Program-made: the position numbers and the translations under genes
Assembly (NCBI GenBank): GCA_903813345.2
Contig: CAIIXF020000006.1
Location: 2,914,001-2,978,000, forward strand
Source of the DNA: Owenia fusiformis
Lineage: Eukaryota; Annelida; Polychaeta; Sabellida; Oweniidae
Direction: 5' to 3'
Length of the DNA: 64,000 nt
Part shown: positions 51,401-57,783 of the stretch, in pieces
How positions within the stretch are numbered: position 1 is the first letter of the stretch
Layout: each line of letters opens with the position of its first letter
The notes under the pieces: generated by a model
The model's database searches: none
The model's input: the letters and a program-made list of their open reading frames with translations, nothing else
Told to the model about the DNA's origin: nothing

Positions 51401-51883
51401 GCGTCCGTTACCCTTAGGGCCCGAGATTCCCGAAATATGTACACGCCACCACGCCGAGGGGGGAGGGGTGGGGTCCCCGTATGTGCCTCCCGAGCTCAGG
51501 GAGGCTCACAGATGTCCCTCCCCATTGGAGCCCATGTTAGGGAGGGTAATATGAAAAATCGTGTCCCTCCCCATAGGACTCCATGTTAAAGGTGCGTCAG
51601 AACTCTCGTTTCTGTAACTACTTCTACAGGTCAAGTCAATTGGCAAGTTACCAAAAAAATAAATAAAGTGTACACCTTGAATGAGCCATTCACAATGAGC
51701 AGATATGGGATAATCCCCTTTGCCATCTGATATTATACCAGTCGTAGAGTTGAGCACCTGACGAAATCCATCTGTTTTACCATTACAAGCAATGCATTCT
51801 GGCACCAACAATATGGATAAAACCGTTATACACAATGTGTAAATAATAGCTATACGTCGGCTCCAGGAGATCCTGAGTTCCAT
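24433..51883 (-). CDS. MEGF8: MEGF8-like copy B, truncated in CUB2 by the tandem duplication (18 exons)
   Basis: Exons in transcript order: 51676-51883, 41517-41680, 38118-39312, 37559-37710, 37214-37348, 36769-36952, 36253-36425, 35994-36102, 35658-35776, 35221-35436, 34766-35014, 34325-34428, 33782-33931, 33365-33477, 27198-27423, 26705-26931, 24746-24887, 24433-24595. They sum to 4,029 bp, 1,343 codons with the stop, so the frame is open throughout. Lengths equal copy A except exon 6 (minus 6 bp) and exon 10 (plus 6 bp). Exon 18 crosses the duplication junction at about 24,466 after HAYCVWFL, reads ten junction-derived residues ending MVRYLL, and stops. If expressed, the product has signal peptide, CUB1, EGF, first propeller, PSI and laminin-EGF modules but no membrane anchor, so it would be secreted. 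An unprocessed pseudogene is the alternative, though no internal stop or frameshift was found. Intron 1 holds the virus-derived element. Confidence 0.85.
25067..26351. mobile_element. 1.29 kb insertion in intron 16 of copy B
   Basis: Flanked by TAGAGAAATCCT (25055-25066 and 26352-26363). Copy A has a single uninterrupted version near 5,667. Both ends carry subterminal palindromes (ACCGAATATAATATTCGGT and CTGAATAAATATTCAG). A 16-base G run lies at 25741-25756. It encloses the hAT-like element below. Confidence 0.7.
25543..26033. mobile_element. hAT-like MITE nested in the 1.29 kb insertion
   Basis: Ends CAGGGCTGTCAACTTGGGA and the inverse of CAGGCCTGTCAACTGTCCCG. Flanked by GCTTCC on both sides (25537-25542 and 26034-26039). 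hAT elements usually make 8 bp duplicates, so two bases may have diverged. The left part repeats a CACCTTTGGCCAA-type motif. Confidence 0.6.
28587..28615. repeat. 29 bp perfect palindrome
   Basis: AGCGGGCAGATATA, one central G, then its exact inverse. The same GCGGGCAGATATA word occurs at about 9,898 in the copy A hairpin element. Confidence 0.8.
28905..29046. mobile_element. Hairpin MITE with CCCTCGGG core
   Basis: Arms ATTATCCTATA...TTCAGGATATTGGGATTATC and complement; central CCCTCGGGACCTGCGGCCCTCGGG-like core (28971-28986 region). Same architecture as the elements at 10,141 and 39,609 with different arm sequence. Confidence 0.65.
29047..32999. other. Interior of the 5.5 kb TIR element, no genes seen
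   Basis: About 4 kb of AT-rich sequence with scattered frames under 82 residues that show no family features. Repeated phrases (TTTTCAACTTGCTTC) near 30,890-31,020 suggest old internal repeats. Confidence 0.5.
39609..39792. mobile_element. Hairpin MITE with CCCTCGGTC core, four copies (also 39934, 40670, 40995)
   Basis: Arms AGGTTATTT...GAATATGGGTTT and AAACCCATATTC...AAATAACCT; core repeats CTCGGTC/CCTTCGGTC with ATATTATATT steps. Copies at 39934-40117, 40670-40853 and 40995-41178 arise from the 325 bp and 1,061 bp duplications. The identical 64-residue frames over them are by-products. Confidence 0.75.
40456..40560 (-). pseudogene. Partial duplicate of MEGF8 CUB exon 2
   Basis: 105 bp equal to the 3' part of exon 2B (41517-41621), with its donor GTAAGTAC intact but the 5' part and acceptor missing. 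It sits in intron 2 of copy B and is probably skipped. Confidence 0.85.
42275..42798 (+). repeat. Left terminal inverted repeat
   Basis: Pairs with 51098-51622 in reverse complement, nearly identical, ending at TTAATTATA. It holds a perfect 19 bp palindrome CCTGTACCGTCGGTACAGG (42598-42616) and related GTACCCGCCGGTAC-type motifs, which are candidate protein-binding sites. The short open frame on its minus strand (42308-42556) recurs only because the TIR does and is not called a gene. Confidence 0.92.
42831..42838 (+). promoter_or_regulatory. TATA box of PC4-like gene, copy 1
   Basis: TATATAAA lies 57 bp upstream of the ATG at 42888, just inside the TIR boundary, where an early viral promoter would be expected. 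The copy at 44203-44210 is identical. Confidence 0.6.
42888..43612 (+). CDS. PC4-like (p15) two-module ssDNA-binding protein, intron-containing, copy 1
   Basis: Exons 42888-43278 and 43386-43612. The 107 bp intron starts GTAAGG and ends TTTAAAAAG. Spliced length is 618 bp (205 residues). The unspliced frame runs into the intron and stops at 43454. Two PC4-like patterns are seen. The first has NGVDIRNYQ followed by [16 protein letters not shown]. The second has RRVNIRG at the splice junction followed by [20 protein letters not shown]. Known of PC4/p15: dimeric beta-sheet ssDNA-binding coactivator with the pattern 'vdIR.y....GI.lt...w..L'. The C-terminus adds cysteines (CSECSY). Inferred role: ssDNA binding during replication, or transcription control. 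AATAAA at 43641-43646 follows the stop. The family call rests on motif recall. Confidence 0.65.
44203..44210 (+). promoter_or_regulatory. TATA box of PC4-like gene, copy 2
   Basis: Identical to 42831-42838 as part of the 1,372 bp duplication; 57 bp upstream of the ATG at 44260. Confidence 0.6.
44260..44984 (+). CDS. PC4-like (p15) two-module ssDNA-binding protein, intron-containing, copy 2
   Basis: Exons 44260-44650 and 44758-44984, with the same protein, intron and AATAAA (45013-45018) as copy 1. It is the second gene of the internal tandem duplication. The predicted proteins do not differ, so the duplication is recent, maintained by gene conversion, or an assembly effect. Confidence 0.65.
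45073..45454 (+). CDS. Small membrane glycoprotein, intron-containing, unknown function
   Basis: Exons 45073-45277 and 45366-45454; intron GTGAGT...TTTTTAG (88 bp); 97 residues when spliced. The ATG at 45073 is chosen because the frame's earlier TTG is not a usual start. Seen: hydrophobic signal peptide ([17 protein letters not shown]), a short ectodomain with three N-glycosylation sequons (NVT, NET, NVT), a hydrophobic membrane span ([14 protein letters not shown]) crossing the splice site, and a short charged tail. This fits a type I membrane protein. AATAAA at 45488-45493 ends the unit and a TATA-like CATATATACG precedes it at 45021. I do not recognise a family. In a virus-like element, an envelope-type, entry or exit protein is possible but unproven. 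Confidence 0.55.
45455..46347. other. Gap between convergent gene sets of the element
   Basis: About 0.9 kb, AT-rich, with no frame of note. Plus-strand genes end at 45454 and minus-strand genes at 46348, so both polyadenylation regions fall here. No polymerase or integrase remnant was recognised. Confidence 0.6.
46348..46791 (-). CDS. Hydrophilic Asp/Ser-rich protein with basic C-terminus
   Basis: 147 residues. It starts [15 protein letters not shown], an opening I associate with small proteins of metazoan Polinton-type elements. The middle is low-complexity and charged, with a run of five Asp (SDDDDDAIG). The C-terminus is basic ([14 protein letters not shown]). Its start overlaps the end of the next upstream frame by 4 bp (46788-46791). 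No catalytic motif; a structural or core protein is a guess. Confidence 0.6.
   Translation of the reverse strand: MIKSVLIPYDKYIRLENSTRKTEEGNNKTIDQSPTNTDKMDGGIGTRKPSQTKQVDSGSNDASTFSSENKLDAPSDSDFKEGTSSKQNHDTGLSTSDDDDDAIGMPSYTDNTPRFIYKRSATSYKVPGIPAKALKRPRKNKAKWLPF
46788..47111 (-). CDS. Small basic helical protein of Polinton-type elements
   Basis: 107 residues, Lys/Arg-rich and helical: [14 protein letters not shown] at the start, an EIALNVLHG motif in the middle, then [15 protein letters not shown] and a hydrophobic end (VLGLLIKSV). From memory this layout recurs beside capsid genes in cnidarian and molluscan Polinton-like elements; the function is unknown. It overlaps the downstream acidic gene by 4 bp. 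Confidence 0.6.
   Translation of the reverse strand: MSALIKRNKNFLKFLLTSTLQQMKVLLNTITETQLRVLGEIALNVLHGSLPIANFYKQKLKRHKRVLQHIATKSKSKKFRKDLIKRNTSVLGLLIKSVHNFIQKLQL
47171..47842 (-). CDS. Genome-packaging ATPase (FtsK/HerA, A32-like)
   Basis: 223 residues. Walker A is [10 protein letters not shown] near residue 17-26, Walker [10 protein letters not shown] near residue 95. A sensor-like [20 protein letters not shown] segment and KANRDKRQL follow. This order is typical of the compact A32-type packaging ATPases of Polintons, adintoviruses and virophages, which pump dsDNA into the capsid. Walker motifs are intact. It sits downstream of the protease with its own 183 bp leader. Confidence 0.9.
   Translation of the reverse strand: MTHSLVPFNSPTSIAMIGASQSGKTNMCFKILKHRDALFQNSSNSPSKILFCYATWQSVYRDMELQFKDEIIFHEGLVDEEEILNFTKDISIPTFLVLDDLMASVCQSREAAKIFTQLCHHRNMNVLFLTQNALCQGPSARNISLNTQYFIIFKANRDKRQLKCLAGQIYPDKTKYFMDSYLDATSERYGYIVVDMSPDGVDEYRLRTRIFPNEDPIIYKPKS
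48026..48562 (-). CDS. Adenain-like (Ulp1-fold) maturation cysteine protease
   Basis: 178 residues. Catalytic residues are visible in family order: His in [11 protein letters not shown], Asp in [10 protein letters not shown], and Gln/Cys in [13 protein letters not shown], where CGQY matches the adenain/Ulp1 nucleophile. It would cleave capsid precursors. The start shares one base with the capsid gene's stop (48562), suggesting coupled expression. Confidence 0.88.
   Translation of the reverse strand: MNSLQLRHILESTSYLKTAYRRVCAKDELPRFSPSKLAVYIVNTAKHDHPGLHWVLLVFKIDTLGQKTCMYFDSLGGHPRKYGLFEFIRNNSDTFIYNNLRLQDDESTICGQYTLVVMDRYIRRNESLLGILNDYNIEDTYYNDLITIDYFKTHFSTKSAVTYVECQTCIPNIQALES
48562..49887 (-). 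CDS. Major capsid protein (double jelly-roll, hexon-like)
   Basis: 441 residues, usual for Polinton/adintovirus capsid proteins. Family-like stretches are [20 protein letters not shown] near the N-terminus (the P-F/D-Y-L-D-L core of the first jelly roll), [18 protein letters not shown], and [20 protein letters not shown] in the second half. The frame is intact end to end. It is the first gene after the basic protein and penton-like gene. Assignment is by motif recall; structure prediction would settle it. Confidence 0.88.
   Translation of the reverse strand: MDNIMDSSNEVVNEQFMIFETRDTDVSTKQLKYVNFRPINLSDGNPLTFDITNNGDHYLDLSKTVLFVKAKITMPDGSPLPIDPNDPAASAPKVTCANLWLHSLFSQVDVQMQQKSISTSGPYYPYTSYIQTVLNTSAADMQGYLSSQMYFKDEASLGNDHNGFDSKNNGFLRRMAHTIESLEVEMAGPLHADIFKIEKYLLNNIDIQVKLTPSPAAFNLAAHDNDVAYKVKITDAFLRIAKIEPTPGVLEGHAQTLKTNLAQYPYIGREMKSLSVATGNRNFQIDNLFLGRVPQTIYLVMVTARSQMGVYDLNPFNFQHFNLDYLDVLVDGLSVTNPVTLDYRTGGLLNTYITCYNNLFPQFNDQKRNASISRDEFANGTTILRFDVNNIGSTQVNSIERRGNLSINGHFQKPLQEAINILILAEFPKVIQIDEARNVIT
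49926..50273 (-). CDS. Small basic, probably core or capsid-associated protein
   Basis: 115 residues, strongly basic: [28 protein letters not shown], and [10 protein letters not shown] near the C-terminus. It lies between penton-like and capsid genes. Basic proteins here may condense DNA, as adenovirus core proteins do, but no homology was recognised. Confidence 0.6.
   Translation of the reverse strand: MDIWTDLFSKPEKKMVKIKVNKAHYVPLKSGATDQTGSGSRVTMISPSEASVQRARARMRRDNIIDTGPRIKSIKPTVFKNKTTRTKGIEGSNTILKKKRGKRENNTLGISTIFD
50305..50730 (-). CDS. Penton-like minor capsid protein, short form
   Basis: 141 residues. The N-terminus has the layout [20 protein letters not shown] then a Leu-Pro and [10 protein letters not shown], which matches the opening of Polinton minor capsid proteins as I recall them. 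The C-terminus has [19 protein letters not shown], and [12 protein letters not shown], matching their end. The usual protein is over 300 residues, so the middle is missing or condensed. Expected fold: single jelly roll forming vertices. Confidence 0.65.
   Translation of the reverse strand: MSLKQTYAHLSSEDSLIHYADNTQSKFTSKLPNYQTFKKLENWTCGLTGICLGKRINKGLIYVYCNIIGESLVGPTSRTILRTISTSKTYCEFKNIYYVDLGLNNFNEISIALTYQDGSPVEFTSNSPTSCVLHFKKRLHI
50799..50871 (+). tRNA. tRNA-Pro (UGG)-like gene in the virus-like element
   Basis: A 73-base tRNA-shaped sequence. The acceptor arms GGCTCAT and ACGGGCC pair with one mismatch, the D-arm/A-box is TGGTCTAGCAGTA, the anticodon loop is TTTGGTT (anticodon TGG, Pro), and the T-arm/B-box is GGTCGAATCC. 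A run of five T (50873-50877) follows, as in a Pol III terminator. Anticodon and T stems carry mismatches and position 37 is not G, so it may be decayed or unusual. It sits between the penton-like gene and the right TIR. Confidence 0.65.
51098..51622 (-). repeat. Right terminal inverted repeat
   Basis: Reverse complement of 42275-42798 with scattered single-base differences; one alters the 19 bp palindrome (CGGTACAGG becomes CGGTTCAGG equivalent). Its outer end ...GTAACTACT abuts the target duplicate TCTACA at 51623. Confidence 0.92.
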
Positions 51884-53770
51884 TTTATCTGTTAGAATAT
51901 GTGTTTGTAAACTGCAGCATGTTTGTTACATGAGAAATAGGCTACTGTTCATATTCAAGAGTGGGGTATATCCACAGAGTCTGTGTCGGCTCTGTATCCT
52001 GGTATCTAAAGTAACATACACACAGCATAAGAAATAGTATACTGCTACTACTAAAAGTTTATGTGCATGTATTTTCATATATTTAGACTTGAAATGAAGG
52101 ATGTCAAAATTGATACTCCACTGGAAAATAAACAAAGCAATTGCCTTCAATTTAGATATCCTCAAACGTAACTTTCGTCAATAATCCTGTGGACTTTGAT
52201 GCATCAGTGTTTAGAGTGTACATCCATTGTTCATAAACTCAACATTATTTTAATTTTTGTTGTATATGTAGCACTTCTGAGATTGAATACTCCTAACAAA
52301 GTAAGGTTTGGTTCTTGGTAATATTTCTACACTAAAGCTCAAAATGCCGCAAACAGCTTGGAATGCAGTAGTTTGAAGTGGGTGTGAAAACTTGAGATTC
52401 CCTGTATAATGTCAAGTGCCTAGTCAAGGCCTTACAGGACTCTCTCATAACTGAAATTGAAAGATTTTTGGAATTCCTGTCTACATGTAGCTATTTATTC
52501 GATAATATATGACTTTTTGGCAAAACATTTTAGAGGAATCATTTTAATTGGAGCACCTAGCTGACGAGTTAGCGTGTCCACATTACAGAATTTTTCTAAA
52601 ATGATATATTTGGGTCTAGAGCTTTATAATATTTATGGGTGTGTGAAATATTTGTTGAGGAATGAACTTGAATGCTTGATGATGGTGGGGGAGAAAGTAA
52701 ACAGATAAGGGAGAACGAAACAATTTTAATTATATAGCCAGGTCAAGTCCGGAATGGTAGGGGCTGGCTGACCCTTGGGGCCATGATGATCTGGCCGGAA
52801 GGAAGTCCACGACGTCATGTGCTACCCTTTACCTGGGCTAGTATTTAAGACCATGGCAATGAGTAAGATATAATATTAGTGCGTATATCATATAAGGTGC
52901 GTAGTGCACTCATTTGTGGGGCTCTAGACTTGACTATATAAAATTCAATGACTTTCTTGACTAAACTGATCACTTGGTCAAGGCCGGATCATTTGACATC
53001 CTTTGAAGTAAAAATGTTATGTTTATCTGAGAGTATAGGAACAATATTTTCTTTAAAACCTTTCTTTATCTTGGCTACAAGTATTGTTTTATAACACTTT
53101 GACTAGAAGGCGGCCATTTTGAAAAGTGAGTGACCATTTTTGAATGGTATAATGGTGAACTTTGAATTTTGACTTTGTAAAAATTGCAGTCATGTTAGTT
53201 CGATAGGATTTGCTACGCTTTTGGCATTGCTGTTGACTAGTTCATTAAAATAATTGAGATACAAACACAACTGATATTAAAATTTAATCGAAACTGAAAG
53301 AAGTAATGTAATATAAGTGATTATAAGTAAGCAGAAAATAATAGAAATGAAGTTGTTGAAATTAAGTAAGTGAAGAAAATGCTTCTTTGAACAGGCAGGA
53401 AGTAGGTTAATTGGTATTTTGGTAAGTTATGATGAACTAAAGTTACATTATTTTGGTAAATTATGATGAACTAGCGTTTCATTTTGGAACCTTGAACTGT
53501 TGTAGGTTTTGAGGCTTGTGTCGTTGTAAGAGTTATGTTTAGTTGAAGGCAGGGGTAATCCCGTTTGAGTAAGTCAAGGGTTTCGTCTTATGTTTTAAAT
53601 AAAATGTCTTGGTGCAATCTTTTCGTTAATATTTTTGAAGTTTTTTACTGAAAATATTACTAGTATGGCTGTTTATGTGTGTTATTGATGTGACATGCCA
53701 CGTTGCAATATTATTATGACTTATTAAAATTATGATTAAAACCGTATGCCCAGATAAATAAGATCATATT

Positions 53771-56700
53771 CAGTGGCGTAGGAACAATGTACGCCAAAAC
53801 GGCAGTGCGTAGTGTTGAAAAGTGAGAATAAAAAGAATTTTCCTATGTTCTCTAGTCATATTATTCAATGCTTTATTGTACTAAAAATCCCTTTCGGGTG
53901 AGTGTACAGCAAATAAACATGATAAAATAAAACTAAAACTATACATACAATTACAATAACATACAATGCAAATTTTACATGGCATATAATGACAATATAA
54001 TGTGATTGACTGATCATTAGATATATACCAACAACTACTATTAGCCTACACCTACATGTATATATTTATATTGATAATATAGTTGTTGATCTCTTTTCAA
54101 TTATTTCATAAAGGTATTTTGCAAAGGTGATACACATGTTACCCTCAGCATTAAACATATAATTAGCCTTTTCTTCGGTAGTCAATACAGTTAGATTTGG
54201 GCAAATCGAGTTAAACGTATCAAAGTATTCATATCTCATTTTTTCCAATTTTTGGCACTCAAAAATAAAATGAATTTCCGTACCAGTGGTAATTTTACAT
54301 AATTTGCATTTTCTTTGATCTCTCGGAACTATTGGTCTTGTATACCTTCCTCGCTCTATTTCTAAATTGTGTGCACTTATTCTTAATCGCGTCATAGATT
54401 TCCTATGTTCGGCGTTCTTTATTAAATTCAAATATGGTTCTTTTCCCCATCGTTGTTTGATATTATTCAAAAATTCTAATTTCCCTTTATTATCATTGAC
54501 AGTTTTTTCCCAATATTTTATATATCTTTTTTCAAGGATTTTCTTAATATCAAGCGGTTTACTTTTAATGTAATTTTTATCTTGTGGTTGAACATATGCC
54601 ATTATTTTATCAATGTCATAGTACCATGATGGTTGATTATGAACTTTTGATAGTTCAATACTATCTGCATATGCATTAATTAGTAATGAACTCGTTCCTT
54701 CATTTTCTATATGATCTAAGTATTTAACTTGTTGGTAAAATATATTGATAAACAGAGGGAATCTACCTAACTCACCCATCGTAGCTAAATTACTCGTTTT
54801 TCTATGCACCCCTAATAGAAACTTCAAAAAAGATAGATGTAGTAATTCCGGTGGAAGTGACTTGTCATATTTCATTTCAAGGCCAAAATCTTTATTTTTC
54901 AGAAGATCTTTATTAGTTATTAGACCAGCACCCCAGATTTCACATCCATATAATAAAATTGGTTTTACTAATATGTCAAATAATTTCAGGCACAAAGTTA
55001 GGTTAATATCACCATGTGTAAGCATACTTATCAATTTGAATTTCGCCTTTTCTGCTTTTTCTTTAATAAAGATTGCAGCTTGTTTCATCGATCCGTTGGC
55101 ATGGAATTCCATACCCAAATAAGTATACTTTGATACGTTTTCAATTACCTGGTCCCCAATGTAGAATATATCATTACATCGTTTACCACTTTTATTAAAC
55201 ATTACAATTTTAGTTTTATCAGTATTGATATCTAAGTTCCATTGTTTACAATAATTGTTTAATTTTTTCAATTTTATGTCCATATCAGTTTTATTTGCAG
55301 TAATTATGGCTAAATCATCTGCAAATAGCAGGCAACTTATTTTTTGTTTTTGTAATTTTAAGTCTGATTCAAGTGTTAATTCTTCAACAACATCATTGAT
55401 GTAAATATTAAACATTAATGGACTGAGTGGGTCCCCCTGTTTAACCCCCCTCTCACATTTAAAGATATCAGTATGGTCACCGTTACTGTTAATTCTAACT
55501 GATGCCATTGAATTAGTATACATGTGTTTTACCATGTGATAAAAATGACCTCGAATTCCTGCTTGCAGAAGTTTGAGATACAGTCCCTTATGCCATATCG
55601 TGTCAAATGCTTTTCTTAGATCTACAAAGCAAATATACATTTTCTTTTTCTCAAAGTGTATAAATCTGTCAATTAGCGTACGAATAATAAACATATGGTC
55701 TGTGGTTCGTGACTTTTTCTTGAAGCCAATTTGGTTTTCCTGTAACATTTGATTTTCTTGAACATAGTTATATAAACGATTATTCATTATTATGGAGAAC
55801 AATTTTGACAAGCAGTCTGATATAAATAGTCCACGATAATTTCCAGGATCACTTGAATTACCCTTCTTGAAAACTGTTATTATTGATGATACATTCCACT
55901 CTTTTGGGAAGAGTGTATTTGAAAACATAGTATTAAACATCTTTAAAATAATATTCCCTATCACAGGGTATGATGTTTTTATCATTTCATAACTGACACC
56001 ATTATGGCCAGTCGCCTTTTTATTTTTCAGGCCTTTCACTGCTTGCCAAAGCATATTGTCATATTTTCTCTTTGTTCATAAATTGTAAAAGTAATCTCGA
56101 GCACACTAGCCTAAAGAAATGTTTTGTGGATACCATATCATTATTGGTCTGTCTGGAAAATATCATTTAACAGATTGAACTCCCTAATTACCAACATGCT
56201 TTATTTCATGAAAATCGAGCCACTATTGAATGTCTTATGAATACAATTTTGCCAAATATTCGTGAATCGCGTTCTCTTCACGAATTTGAGAGGAAAACTG
56301 TTTTTTTTTCAAAAACTACTTGATAAATACCTTTGACATTTTTTCTGCATTTTCCGTAATGCTTATGCAAACTATGGTATCATATAATTATAATGATGAA
56401 CCTCTTTAAATTTAGATGTACATTTTTTTTATTCTCCCCTACCCCAATTTTTCAATTTCACTATCGATTTATATTCCGTTGCTATGCAAAATCATAGACA
56501 CGAAATCAAAGTTAAGTCAACAATTATCTATTTTCTTACTAAATCACTAATTGTTATCAGATTATTGGTAGTACTTTTTGAAATATGGATGTTTAAGACA
56601 AAAACAACTTGAAAATGCTGATTATTCAATTACATGTTCCATTGATTTCAGTTCTAGAAAAGCGATTACCTATTTTTTTTTCATTTGAAAAATAATAGAT

Positions 56701-57334
56701 TCTTGTTTTATAACATTTTTGGCACCCCCTAAGTCACGTTGACCTCGATTTGACCTTTGTGGTGGGTGTGTTTATTTGTTTCATTGATCACGAATGCGTT
56801 TCTTTATATCAATTGATCAAACTAGTTTCTTTAATCTGTACGTATTGTATTGCACGGTACACGATGGAATCAGACAATACTATATATATCTTAATTCAAT
56901 TATTCGAAAATGATTAAAAAATCTCTAATTGTTTTTTGGAAATTGGTCGTCTCAATCGTTCGAGACATTAGCAAAGTGAGAATGATTTGTGTCGAGATTT
57001 AAAAGATAGGCTTTCCAAGGTGATTTTAAATGATGAAAATCATTCGAACATTTTAAAGCACATTAAAAAGGTATCAGGGATTTAAAGCTTGCATATAAAA
57101 TCGAAACGCCAACCTATACGTATGACCAATCGCCCATATAAATGCATCACTTAAGTATTTCCGTTCACATTTAGGTTGTGAAAAACATTGCAAGCTTAAA
57201 ATCTCTGTTACCATAAAATGACGTTTTACAAGCATAATATAGGCGTTTTGATATAGAATATTGACACAATTGTTTCATATTTTTTTGGCGGGATTTTTGG
57301 CGTAGTGTTGCATTTACACCTTCCTACGCCCCTG
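53771..57334. mobile_element. hAT-like element with CAGTGGCGTAGGAA ends, carrying a nested LINE
   Basis: Left end CAGTGGCGTAGGAA, right end the inverse of CAGGGGCGTAGGAA. ATATT occurs on both sides, shorter than the 8 bp expected for hAT. No transposase found. The LINE occupies about 53,870-56,070; the remaining 56,070-57,330 is AT-rich with no frame. Confidence 0.5.
54066..56054 (-). CDS. LINE reverse transcriptase (662 residues, 5'-truncated)
   Basis: The open frame contains the RT signature order: KKATGHNGVSYEM (motif 1 region), GNYRGLFISD, VDLRKAFDTIWHKGL, KQGDPLSPLMFNIYIND, and the catalytic LLFADDLAIIT (the A/T-FADD box). A C-terminal cysteine motif CKLCKITTGTEIHFIFEC follows. No endonuclease domain or ORF1 lies upstream, so the copy is 5'-truncated at about 56,060. 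The long frame suggests recent insertion. Confidence 0.88.
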   Translation of the reverse strand: MLWQAVKGLKNKKATGHNGVSYEMIKTSYPVIGNIILKMFNTMFSNTLFPKEWNVSSIITVFKKGNSSDPGNYRGLFISDCLSKLFSIIMNNRLYNYVQENQMLQENQIGFKKKSRTTDHMFIIRTLIDRFIHFEKKKMYICFVDLRKAFDTIWHKGLYLKLLQAGIRGHFYHMVKHMYTNSMASVRINSNGDHTDIFKCERGVKQGDPLSPLMFNIYINDVVEELTLESDLKLQKQKISCLLFADDLAIITANKTDMDIKLKKLNNYCKQWNLDINTDKTKIVMFNKSGKRCNDIFYIGDQVIENVSKYTYLGMEFHANGSMKQAAIFIKEKAEKAKFKLISMLTHGDINLTLCLKLFDILVKPILLYGCEIWGAGLITNKDLLKNKDFGLEMKYDKSLPPELLHLSFLKFLLGVHRKTSNLATMGELGRFPLFINIFYQQVKYLDHIENEGTSSLLINAYADSIELSKVHNQPSWYYDIDKIMAYVQPQDKNYIKSKPLDIKKILEKRYIKYWEKTVNDNKGKLEFLNNIKQRWGKEPYLNLIKNAEHRKSMTRLRISAHNLEIERGRYTRPIVPRDQRKCKLCKITTGTEIHFIFECQKLEKMRYEYFDTFNSICPNLTVLTTEEKANYMFNAEGNMCITFAKYLYEIIEKRSTTILSI

Positions 57335-57507
57335 ATATTATCTACCATAGGTGGCACTATATGTGTTTAAATAATTAAGTTTTATTAAATTAAGTATATG
57401 TATATTACCTATCTTTTCGGCGAAAGCCATTGTTTTTTTAATTTTCATGGATAAATGTTCTATGTATTGTTATATGTGGGATTCTGTTTGTCTTTGAGGG
57501 GGGTGAG

Positions 57508-57783
57508 TGTAGCACTTGATTGCTCTTGTATTTCCATGTATGTACATGCTGTCTGCTTACGTCATTGCTTTAGTGGCTAAAAGTGTGTCTAAATATATTC
57601 TACTTTAGTTCTCTGCTATGTGTCTGAGGATCAACACCTCAGATGCATAGCATAGATTTCATAAATATATATTATCATTGAATCAATAGCAAAAAACAGA
57701 CTACATTATTCTGTTTAATTTGGGATTAAAGAACACATAATTATAATAACTACAAACATTTAAACATTCAACATTTGACAACA
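57508..57783. repeat. Possible 3' LTR
   Basis: 276 bp from TGTAGCACTTG to GACAACA, preceded by a purine-rich tract and followed by GTATA. The counterpart at 52267 shares only the first bases. Confidence 0.35.

Larger units (their letters stand above)
42275..51622. mobile_element. Polinton/adintovirus-like virus-derived element lacking polymerase and integrase
   Basis: A 9,348 bp element flanked by the 6 bp target duplication TCTACA (42269-42274 and 51623-51628). Long TIRs (524 and 525 bp) start AGTAGTTA and end in its complement; the AG start and 6 bp duplication are Polinton hallmarks. The minus strand has seven packed frames: penton-like, basic protein, major capsid protein, adenain-like protease, packaging ATPase, small helical basic protein, acidic protein. 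The plus strand has two copies of a PC4-like gene, a membrane glycoprotein gene and a tRNA-like gene. The two sets converge on a 0.9 kb gap. No family-B DNA polymerase (about 1,000 residues) and no retroviral-type integrase is present in any frame. The element lies in intron 1 of MEGF8 copy B. It may be a non-autonomous Polinton, a defective provirus, or a lineage with other replication and integration means. Confidence 0.9.
52267..57783. mobile_element. 5.5 kb nested insertion upstream of copy B, LTR-like ends
   Basis: Absent from unit 1 (site near 18,503). Flanked by GTATA (52262-52266 and 57784-57788), starts TGTAGCACTT and ends GACAACA, the TG...CA form of LTR elements. A second TGTAGCACTT at 57508 follows a purine run (GAGGGGGGTGAG). 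The two presumed LTRs agree for only about ten bases, so the classification is unsure. It holds a hAT-like element and a LINE. Confidence 0.55.
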
